Below, piece by piece: positions 58,007 to 64,000 of a stretch of 64,000 nucleotides of DNA. Within the stretch, counting starts at the first letter, position 1. Each line of letters starts with the position of its first letter. Under the pieces are notes generated by a model. The model did no database searches. It saw only the letters and a program-made list of their open reading frames with translations, and was not told where the DNA came from. The position numbers were made by a program, and so were the translations under genes. The stretch spans positions 1 through 64,000 of the forward strand of contig JBDKTO010000041.1 of the NCBI GenBank assembly GCA_039680175.1. The letters are read 5' to 3'. This DNA is from Veillonellales bacterium. Its GTDB lineage: Bacteria; Bacillota; Negativicutes; JAAYSF01.

Positions 58007-59368
58007 CTACCCTATAATTACTTTGCCGTCCGGATAACGCAGCAATGACTTTCTTGACTTTAACGCCAAGGACATCAGCAATGTCATCGTTCCCACCCGG
58101 CCAACGAACATGGTCAAGATCAGCCCTGCCTTACCAAACGAAGTGAGATAAGGCGTGATTCCTGTTGTCAGGCCAACCGTACCAAAACTGGAAACCACAT
58201 CAAACAATATTTGAAGTGCTGAAAATGACTCCGTAAAGGTCATTACCAGCGTTACGATAATCACCAATCCAAGGGAAATCATCACAACAGTAAATGCTTT
58301 ATAAACAACTTGCTGGGGAATGGTGCGGTGGAATAAACAGGGATCTTTTCGTCCGGTTACAGAGGCGGCAAGGGATGCTGTTAAGACAGCAAAAGTAGAA
58401 GTTTTAATTCCCCCGCCCATAGAGCAGGGGGATGCGCCGATAAACATCAGTATGACCAATATAATAAGCGAACCGTCTTTCATCGCTCCGATATCAATGC
58501 TGTTATATCCGGCCGTCCGGGCAGAAACCGCCTGAAAGAAGCTGGCTAAAACCTTGCCGCCGGCCGTAAGTTCTCCCATAGTTCTCTCATTAGCATATTC
58601 ACCCATAAAAAGAAAAACCGTGCCGGAAAAAATGAGAACCAGGGTGGTGGCAAGTACTATTTTGCTATGTAAGGAAAGCCGCCGGGAAGAAGGAAAATGC
58701 ACAATGTCGGCAATTACCGGAAAGCCGATGCCCCCGATAATAATCAATCCCGCTACGGTTAAATTAATCGTAACATCCTCAACATAAGCAGTCAGACTTT
58801 TATAATTTCCCAGCAAGTCAAAACCGGCGTTACAAAAAGATGACACGGCATGCCAATACCCATAATAGATACCTAATGAGCCAAAATCCTGATAAAACCG
58901 GACGGCAAGGATCGAACCGCCGATAAACTCAATAATCACAGTTGCCTTTATCACATAAATAACCAGCCGGACAACTCCCGCTAAATCGAACTGGTTGGTC
59001 GCTTCCTGAATCAGCAGCCTCTCCCTCAAATTAATTCTTTTACCGCTCAGCACGACAAACAAGGTGGCTACCGTCATAACCCCCAGTCCGCCTACCTGAA
59101 TCAGCATAATGATCACCAGCTGACCGAAGACCGTAAACCGGGTTCCCGTATCCACCACTACCAGTCCGGTAACACAAACGGCAGATGCAGCGGTAAATAA
59201 TGCATCAATAAAGCATAGACCTTCTCCTGTTTTCGAGGCAAATGGCAGCATCAGCAACCAAGCTCCAAATAGTATGAATCCGGCAAATCCGAGAGTAATA
59301 ATCTGATAAGTAGTCAAATGCCACTGGGTCTGACCTAATATTTTTGTAAAACTATAGGGAATGCTCAC
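58007..59368 (-). CDS. ktrB: Potassium transporter membrane subunit (KtrB/TrkH)
   Basis: 453 residues. Four pore-loop repeats are visible, each with its selectivity glycine: AVCVTGL, SSFCNAGFD, SARTAGYNS and SSFGTVGL. The length and the KtrA partner next to it fit KtrB rather than the longer TrkH. It imports K+ with Na+ dependence in characterised systems. It starts at GTG with GGAGAG upstream. Together with ktrA and the GDT1-type gene it forms a cation-homeostasis unit. Confidence 0.93.
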   Translation of the reverse strand: MSIPYSFTKILGQTQWHLTTYQIITLGFAGFILFGAWLLMLPFASKTGEGLCFIDALFTAASAVCVTGLVVVDTGTRFTVFGQLVIIMLIQVGGLGVMTVATLFVVLSGKRINLRERLLIQEATNQFDLAGVVRLVIYVIKATVIIEFIGGSILAVRFYQDFGSLGIYYGYWHAVSSFCNAGFDLLGNYKSLTAYVEDVTINLTVAGLIIIGGIGFPVIADIVHFPSSRRLSLHSKIVLATTLVLIFSGTVFLFMGEYANERTMGELTAGGKVLASFFQAVSARTAGYNSIDIGAMKDGSLIILVILMFIGASPCSMGGGIKTSTFAVLTASLAASVTGRKDPCLFHRTIPQQVVYKAFTVVMISLGLVIIVTLVMTFTESFSALQILFDVVSSFGTVGLTTGITPYLTSFGKAGLILTMFVGRVGTMTLLMSLALKSRKSLLRYPDGKVIIG

Positions 59369-59408
59369 TGCGATTCTCTCCTATCTGTACGCTAGAGAAA
59401 CACCTGTT

Positions 59409-59837
59409 CTAGTTTTTGTTGATCAAAATTAATCCAGCCAAACAAAGGACGACTCCCAGCATTTTGTTGAGAGCAAACCCTTCTTTATAAAACAATATTC
59501 CCACAGGAATCAGCATAATGGCGAGAATAATATTGGCTACCAATGACCCTACGCTGATATTCCACCCTGCCCGGTAGGCCATTAAATAACCGAATTCAAG
59601 CCCGACAATAGAAACCCCTAAAGCAGCGCTGGTCCAGTTTAATCCTTTAAAGGATTGCAGCAATCCGTCGCCGGTTTTATAAAATTGCAAAGCCACAAGC
59701 GTCAAGGCAGCTGCCGTTAAATAAGTAATGAACAGGGAAGCAAAGGGATTCACAGTTTGAGGCGTTGATTTCTGACATATATTATATACAACATTAGAGG
59801 CAACAATAAGAACAATGGAAAACACATACATAAACAT
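59409..59837 (-). CDS. Small EamA/DMT-type membrane protein
   Basis: 142 residues with about four to five hydrophobic helices and the EamA ending VGILFYKEGFALNKMLGVVLCLAGLILIN. It is a single EamA half (usual DMT transporters carry two), so it should work as a dimer, like SMR proteins. The substrate is unknown. It reads in the same direction as ktrB, 40 bp upstream of it, and could be the first gene of that transcript. Confidence 0.85.
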   Translation of the reverse strand: MFMYVFSIVLIVASNVVYNICQKSTPQTVNPFASLFITYLTAAALTLVALQFYKTGDGLLQSFKGLNWTSAALGVSIVGLEFGYLMAYRAGWNISVGSLVANIILAIMLIPVGILFYKEGFALNKMLGVVLCLAGLILINKN

Positions 59838-60201
59838 AAAGAACCCCGCTTATTTTCTGCAATATAACTAGGCTTTATAGATAATTATACACAAAAACCG
59901 CCAAGAATAAAGGGAAAGTGTCATTTTAAAGCTTCAGTCGGTCAATATGACCGGCGTTTTTGCCAGCCCCTTAGCGTAAGACCCGGCAGTAACCCTTTTT
60001 GCTGGTGCCTTCAGCTGCATTGCGTCCATGGCAAAAACAAATGGAATCATTCTGGTTGCAGGTACCTCCCCTGGGTACATTTACATGGATGCTGGATAAA
60101 TATTCGGTTCATAATAATTCCGGAACTATCAAAAATAATCCGATATAGTTGCAATCTTACTGCTATAGCGGCTGCGAAAAAAAAGGCAGGTACAAACGTA
60201 T
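59838..60201. other. Intergenic region with one terminator-like hairpin
   Basis: 364 bp between the divergent EamA-type and TerC-family genes. GTCGGTCA-ATA-TGACCGGC (59937-59955) followed by GTTTTT is an intrinsic-terminator shape on the plus strand, although no plus-strand gene precedes it; it may end a short leader or antisense transcript. I looked for the yybP-ykoY manganese element often found before TerC-type genes and did not find its conserved core. A minus-strand frame at 60035-59940 (AMDAMQLKAPAKKGYCRVLR then stop) may be a gene remnant. Confidence 0.45.
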
Positions 60202-60867
60202 ATGGATTATTTGCTTGGACTCATCAGCATTATTGCAGTAAATCTGTTGCTAAGCGGCGATAATGCTTTGGTTATTGCACTGGCAAGCCGGAGACTGGCG
60301 CCTAAACAGCAACAGCGGGCCCTTGTCTGGGGAAGTGCCGGCGCAATCATCTTGCGTGCACTGTTAACGTTTGCAGCAATTTTTTTGCTGCAAATCCCTT
60401 ATTTACAAATGGCCGGCGGTTTGGCGCTGCTATGGATTGCCGTAAAGCTTATCGCGGATGAGGGGGAACGCCGGCAAGAAACCTTCCTGGCAAAAAATAC
60501 GTTAGCGGAAGCAATACAAACCATTATTGCCGCTGATCTTTTGATGAGTCTTGATAATGTCATCGCTATCGCCGGTGTGGCAAAAGGGAATGTGAGTTTG
60601 CTGATAGCAGGGCTGGCTGTCAGTATTCCGATTATTATTGGCGGCAGCAAACTCATCGGTATGCTTATGAATAAATGGCCGGCTATTATTACGATTGGCG
60701 CCGCCTTCTTAGGCTGGACTGCCGGTGAAATGGTAATCGCCGATAAAAAAGTTTTGCCTTTAGCGCTGCAATATCCCTGGCTTCATTGGGGGATACCGAT
60801 TTTCTTTGCTATTGTGGTGGTGATCGCCGGCAAGGCATTGAGCCAACATAAGCATACTATTGCTTAA
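60202..60867 (+). CDS. TerC-family membrane protein (YjbE-like)
   Basis: 221 residues with about seven membrane helices. It has the paired TerC motifs with acidic residues inside helices: LLSGDNALVIALASR near the start and DLLMSLDNVIAIAGVAKGN in the middle. Related Bacillus proteins (YceF/YkoY, YjbE) are linked to metal handling, with manganese loading of exported enzymes proposed. A GDT1-type transporter lies 3 kb away, consistent with a manganese theme. The ribosome site is weak (GGCAGG, 12 nt upstream). Confidence 0.9.
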   Translation: MDYLLGLISIIAVNLLLSGDNALVIALASRRLAPKQQQRALVWGSAGAIILRALLTFAAIFLLQIPYLQMAGGLALLWIAVKLIADEGERRQETFLAKNTLAEAIQTIIAADLLMSLDNVIAIAGVAKGNVSLLIAGLAVSIPIIIGGSKLIGMLMNKWPAIITIGAAFLGWTAGEMVIADKKVLPLALQYPWLHWGIPIFFAIVVVIAGKALSQHKHTIA

Positions 60868-60931
60868 TATTAGTTCGTTATACCGGCACCTGCCGATCTT
60901 TGGCGATACCATGCATTACATTGCCGGCACT

Positions 60932-60972
60932 AAAAAACACTACTTGCAAAATTTTCCGCAAGTAGTGTTTTT
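60932..60972. terminator. Bidirectional terminator between TerC-family and HD genes
   Basis: AACACTACTTGC and GCAAGTAGTGTT form 12-bp arms, with TTTTT after on plus and an A run before, so it can serve both convergent genes. Confidence 0.85.
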
Positions 60973-60986
60973 GCTGCTGTTTTGAA

Positions 60987-61502
60987 TCAATCCGGATACT
61001 TATTTTTTGCCAGCAGCTTACCGGCCGCAGTCCGAAGATTTTTCGCGAAAATACCCGGCAGCTTTTCCCGCTGACGATCCAGTCCGTCTTCCTGGATATT
61101 GACCATTAAATCGGCTTCCCAGATGATCTGGAAATCAAGGCCGTCATTCTTCGACCAAGTGTGATGTCCGCCGACAATATAGGTTACCCGCTGGATGTCC
61201 GCTTCCTGTTCGCCTTGCCGAACCATGATTTTCCGCACAATCGCCGGACCTTCCTTTTCCTGATAAGGCCCGGCGGAAGAATGATACTTCTGTTCCGCCG
61301 CCTTAATGCCCACATCATGGAGCAAGGCCGTAATTGTAACGATTTTACGAAGAGCTGCGTCAACCTTCTCGCCATCCATAATGGTTTCGGCAATATTCAG
61401 CACCTTAAGGGCATGTTGAATTCGCCGCTGATCCGGCCCGAAATGTTCTTTGAGCTCTTTTATATATTTCTCCCGGTAATTCATCAAAGTATTATTTTCC
61501 AT
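60987..61502 (-). CDS. HD-domain phosphohydrolase
   Basis: 171 residues. Metal ligands of the HD fold are present: H30 (RRIQHALKVL), the HD pair in ITALLHDVGIK, then VGGHHTW and the later aspartate in IIWEADLMVN. The family hydrolyses phosphomonoesters or nucleotides; no partner domain shows the substrate. It is a single gene, ended by the terminator at 60932-60972 and 74 bp downstream of the Crp/Fnr gene in the same direction, so the two could be co-transcribed. Confidence 0.88.
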   Translation of the reverse strand: MENNTLMNYREKYIKELKEHFGPDQRRIQHALKVLNIAETIMDGEKVDAALRKIVTITALLHDVGIKAAEQKYHSSAGPYQEKEGPAIVRKIMVRQGEQEADIQRVTYIVGGHHTWSKNDGLDFQIIWEADLMVNIQEDGLDRQREKLPGIFAKNLRTAAGKLLAKNKYPD

Positions 61503-61576
61503 CTATTTTCGCTCCCTTCAGCCTCGCAGCTTAATTTCATTATATCCTCCGGATAAATACACCGCCGTGACCTTAG

Positions 61577-62272
61577 TTACCCTTCTGCCGTTTCTTTCAA
61601 AGCCGCCAGATTCTTAATGCGAACACTGGACTGATAAAAATCAATGCTGCCTTCGTCCCTCATCCGGCACATCTCCCGGGAAAGAGACTCCCGGGATACA
61701 TTCAAAAATCCGGACAGCTCGCTGCGGTTCAACGGCAGTTCAAAAATTTCTTTTCCGCACCACTGATACTGCTCCAGCAGATAGGTGCTGATTTTTTCCC
61801 GCAGGCTTTTCATCGAAAAGTATTCGATTCGCCGGTTCAGCATCACCGCCCGGTCGGATATAATCCGCAGCATATTATAAATCAGCGCCCTATGACCGCC
61901 GCAGTTATGGCTGCAGCTTTCCACCATTTTATCCACCGGCAGAAAGAGAACGCGGCAATCGGTCTTGGCGTACACCGATGCCGGCCAAACCTTCCGGGAA
62001 GAAAAGGCTGCCATCTCGCCAAACAGATCACCGGTCTGCAGCATGGATATTACCACCCGTTTTCCGGTTACACTTTCTTTAATCACCGGTGCTTTACCGG
62101 ACAGCAAAATCCCCACCCCGGCAAAAGATTCACCCATCATGGCAATATAGCTGTTTTTATGGTAGCTGTGAACTTGAGGCTGTAAACAAACCAGCATGGC
62201 TTTAAGCGTATTCGGAGCGATTCCTGCAAATAACAATGACTCTGACAATACCGGGACCCATTTTTCATCCAT
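61577..62272 (-). CDS. Crp/Fnr-family transcriptional regulator
   Basis: 231 residues: a cNMP-binding-type beta-barrel (~15-125, GVGILLSGKAPVIKE, SMLQTGDLFGEMAAFSS), a dimerisation helix, and a C-terminal winged helix-turn-helix (ELPLNRSELSGFLNVSRESLSREMCRM, ~175-205). It has no N-terminal cysteine cluster like Fnr. Two cysteines (C110-type CRVLFLP and CSHNCGG) sit near the dimer helix. It diverges from a ferredoxin-type gene, with a GTAAC-N4-GTTAC palindrome between them that is probably its own operator. Nitrosative or redox sensing (HcpR-like) is a possibility rather than a conclusion. Confidence 0.9.
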   Translation of the reverse strand: MDEKWVPVLSESLLFAGIAPNTLKAMLVCLQPQVHSYHKNSYIAMMGESFAGVGILLSGKAPVIKESVTGKRVVISMLQTGDLFGEMAAFSSRKVWPASVYAKTDCRVLFLPVDKMVESCSHNCGGHRALIYNMLRIISDRAVMLNRRIEYFSMKSLREKISTYLLEQYQWCGKEIFELPLNRSELSGFLNVSRESLSREMCRMRDEGSIDFYQSSVRIKNLAALKETAEG

Positions 62273-62290
62273 GGATGCTCACCTTTTTTA

Positions 62291-62304
62291 GTAACCACGG
62301 TTAC
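62291..62304. promoter_or_regulatory. Palindromic operator between Crp/Fnr and ferredoxin genes
   Basis: GTAACCACGGTTAC has perfect 6-bp arms (GTAACC/GGTTAC). It is 18 bp before the Crp/Fnr start and 67 bp before the 4Fe-4S gene start, in the right place to control both. It resembles the GTAAC/GTTAC sites proposed for HcpR-type Crp/Fnr regulators of clostridia. Confidence 0.6.
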
Positions 62305-62370
62305 CGTATTTTTAGTTTAAGTTTATTATACTGGGTTACAGAAAGCAATATAGCAGAGGAGGTTCCCTTT

Positions 62371-63087
62371 ATGAAGCGGAAAATTGTCAAAATCAATGAG
62401 GAAAAATGCAACGGCTGCGGTCTCTGCATCAACGCCTGCCGGGAAGCTGCCCTCCGGCTGGTAGACGGGAAAGCCGCACTGGTAGCGGAATCTTATTGCG
62501 ACGGCTTGGGAGCCTGCCTGCCCGATTGCCCTACCGGAGCGATCGAAATCGAAGAACGGGAAGCGGATTCCTTTGATGAAGCGGCGGTAAATCAGAACCT
62601 CGAGACGAATCATCACCAGCCAGAAGAGCTGCTATGCGGCTGCCCTGGCACTCATGCCGAAAAAATCGTCAGAGAAACTTCACCCCGGCCTGCGACCAAT
62701 GTTAAAAAAGCCCCGGTTCCATCGGAGTTGCGGCAATGGCCCTGCCAAATCAAGCTGGTCCCCGTTAACGCCGACTACTTTGAAAACGCCAGTCTGCTTA
62801 TTGCCGCCGACTGCACCGCTTTTGCCTATGGCAGCATTCATCCGGATTTTATCCGCAATAAAATCACTCTCATCGGCTGCCCCAAACTGGATAACGTCAA
62901 TTATGCCGAAAAGCTGACTGAACTATTAAAAGCCCATAAAATCAAAAGCATTACCGTACTGCGCATGGAAGTCCCCTGCTGCGGCGGGATTGCGGCTGCC
63001 GTGAAGGAAGCGCTGAAAAACAGCGGCACCCTCATTCCCTGGCAGGTTGTAACCATCACTACGGATGGAAATATCAAAGACGAGTAA
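62371..63087 (+). CDS. 2x[4Fe-4S] ferredoxin-type protein with C-terminal domain
   Basis: 238 residues from the ATG at 62371 with AGAGGAGG upstream; the frame opens earlier at 62236 but that part overlaps the divergent regulator gene and its operator. The N-terminal ferredoxin domain has CNGCGLCINAC ... and CDGLGACLPDCPTGAIE, enough for two [4Fe-4S] clusters. A linker with CGCPG leads to a C-terminal domain (~115-238) with CPxxxxLxxxN-like and VPCCGG motifs, seen in electron-transfer proteins of anaerobes. It is likely an intracellular electron carrier under control of the divergent Crp/Fnr regulator. Electron partners are unknown. Confidence 0.9.
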   Translation: MKRKIVKINEEKCNGCGLCINACREAALRLVDGKAALVAESYCDGLGACLPDCPTGAIEIEEREADSFDEAAVNQNLETNHHQPEELLCGCPGTHAEKIVRETSPRPATNVKKAPVPSELRQWPCQIKLVPVNADYFENASLLIAADCTAFAYGSIHPDFIRNKITLIGCPKLDNVNYAEKLTELLKAHKIKSITVLRMEVPCCGGIAAAVKEALKNSGTLIPWQVVTITTDGNIKDE

Positions 63088-63192
63088 AAAATTAAATAAA
63101 CGTAAAAGCAGCGAAAAATGAAATGCCTCCCTGATAAAATTCACTGCGGTTCATTCCATTCTTTTGGGCGGATAATTCAAGGTTATTCTCTA

Positions 63193-63263
63193 TTGTACTC
63201 CTTCAAATTCGCGGGTATAATGTTAATAAACAATAGTTATTATTCATTAACATTATACCCGCG
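63193..63263 (+). promoter_or_regulatory. Sigma-A promoter overlapped by a 54-bp dyad, before the NADH dehydrogenase gene
   Basis: TTGTAC (63193), a 17-bp spacer and TATAAT (63216) form a near-consensus promoter. The -10 lies inside the left arm of a perfect 18-bp inverted repeat: CGCGGGTATAATGTTAAT (63210-63227) and its complement (63246-63263), separated by 18 nt. The right arm ends at the GGAGG ribosome site. The symmetry suggests a repressor operator covering the promoter. Confidence 0.75.
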
Positions 63264-63275
63264 GAGGAATCTACT

Positions 63276-64000
63276 ATGACAATTCAATTTAATTCCCAAC
63301 CCCATCTGGTAATCGTCGGTGCCGGTTTTGGCGGTATTCGTGCGGCTCGGGCACTGGTTAAGGCGGATATACGGATCACCCTGATCGATAAGCACAATTA
63401 TCACCTGTTCCAGCCGCTGCTTTATCAAGTATCTACTGCCGGCCTATCCGTTGACGATATTGCCTATCCAGTAAGAGCTGTGCTGCGGGACCAGGAGAAT
63501 ATCGAGTTCCGCATGGCGGAAGTCTTGGGGATTGATTTTGCAGAAAAAAGCATTTTAACCGATACCGGCAGCATTGCTTATGATTACCTGCTGCTGGCCA
63601 CCGGCGGTATGACGAACTATTTTGGGATGGAATCCGTGGCGGCCAATACTTTTTCTATGAAGACATTAGATGAAGCGGTTACGATTCGCAACCATGTATT
63701 GAAAATGTTTGAACTGGCATCACAGGAACAAGACGCCGACAAACGGCGCGCCCTCCTTACCTTTGTGGCTGTAGGCGGCGGACCGACCGGCGTCGAGTCG
63801 GCCGGTGCGTTGTCGGAGCTTATTTATTATGTTCTGGCTAAGGAATATCATCACCTTAACTTTAAGGAAGTCCGCATTATGCTTGTAGAAGCCTCCGACA
63901 GCCTGCTGCCGGCAATGCCGGCCGATTTGCGGGATGCCACGGTGGAAACGTTGATCCGAAAGCATGTGGAGGTTCGCCTCTGCGTACAGGTGACGGATTT
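63276..64000 (+). CDS. ndh: Type II NADH dehydrogenase, 3' end outside window
   Basis: The frame is open to the right edge (241 codons seen). ATG follows GGAGG by 8 nt. Both nucleotide-binding folds are visible: FAD motif LVIVGAGFGGIRAARAL at the N-terminus and the NAD motif FVAVGGGPTGVESAGALSEL near residue 165. HNYHLFQPLLYQVSTAGLS and YDYLLLATGG are typical of Ndh-2 and related FAD-dependent quinone reductases. It would oxidise NADH at the inner face of the membrane without proton pumping; the C-terminal membrane anchor lies outside the window. The promoter dyad suggests tight control, perhaps by redox state or oxygen. Confidence 0.92.
   Translation, partial: MTIQFNSQPHLVIVGAGFGGIRAARALVKADIRITLIDKHNYHLFQPLLYQVSTAGLSVDDIAYPVRAVLRDQENIEFRMAEVLGIDFAEKSILTDTGSIAYDYLLLATGGMTNYFGMESVAANTFSMKTLDEAVTIRNHVLKMFELASQEQDADKRRALLTFVAVGGGPTGVESAGALSELIYYVLAKEYHHLNFKEVRIMLVEASDSLLPAMPADLRDATVETLIRKHVEVRLCVQVTD

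Noticed and set aside
59880-60201. Possible yybP-ykoY manganese riboswitch before the TerC-family gene
   Set aside because: The conserved core helices and loop sequences of that element were not found; only a simple terminator-like hairpin is present.

Overview
The window most likely comes from a diderm Firmicute of the class Negativicutes, with a Sporomusaceae-like gene content. It combines Firmicutes-style genes and AGGAGG-type ribosome binding sites (LytTR/GHKL two-component pair, GlgC+GlgD pair, KtrAB, many TTG/GTG starts) with genes that need an outer membrane: a giant two-partner-secretion exoprotein (TpsA) and a TpsB/ShlB-type outer-membrane pore. No rRNA, tRNA, CRISPR array or insertion sequence was recognised.

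Layout. (1) 1-21004, minus strand: one open frame of at least 7001 codons, a filamentous-haemagglutinin/leukotoxin(LktA)-type TpsA adhesin whose C-terminus lies beyond the left edge. Its left end carries tandem 549-bp (183-residue) repeats. (2) 21.3-23.4 kb: a divergent LytTR response regulator and GHKL histidine kinase pair; then a decayed gene remnant and a stand-alone methyl-accepting chemotaxis protein (24.2-25.9 kb). (3) 26.2-31.5 kb, minus: thiolase, two CoA-transferase subunits, a class III aminotransferase and an RpiR-type regulator, which together read as a route from an amino acid via a 3-oxo acid to acetyl-CoA. (4) 31.9-39.5 kb, plus: a PAS-containing sigma-54 activator, then a unit with a near-consensus sigma-54 promoter encoding a sodium/solute symporter, aminotransferase, D-2-hydroxyacid dehydrogenase, Bfd-like [2Fe-2S] protein and DAO-family FAD oxidase. 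Both the activator and its presumed target unit have an intrinsic-terminator hairpin in the 5' leader, preceded by a shared short motif. (5) 39.7-45.6 kb: a Vat-type hexapeptide acetyltransferase and a glgC-glgD-glgP glycogen cluster.

(6) 45.7-56.5 kb, minus: the most unusual part. A tpsB gene is followed closely by a 14-repeat WD40 protein, a dCache-type chemoreceptor, a CheA hybrid kinase with two CheW-like domains and a C-terminal receiver, a receiver-receiver-STAS-like protein and a receiver-GGDEF diguanylate cyclase. This resembles a stripped-down Wsp surface-sensing pathway (no CheR, CheB or separate CheW) joined to an exoprotein-secretion gene. I infer that it links envelope sensing to c-di-GMP and perhaps to TpsA-type adhesin export. 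(7) 56.6-64 kb: a GDT1-type cation transporter with KtrA/KtrB, an EamA-type protein, a TerC-family protein, an HD phosphohydrolase, a Crp/Fnr regulator divergent from a 2x[4Fe-4S] protein across a GTAAC-N4-GTTAC palindrome, and the start of a type II NADH dehydrogenase whose promoter is embedded in a 54-bp perfect-arm dyad.
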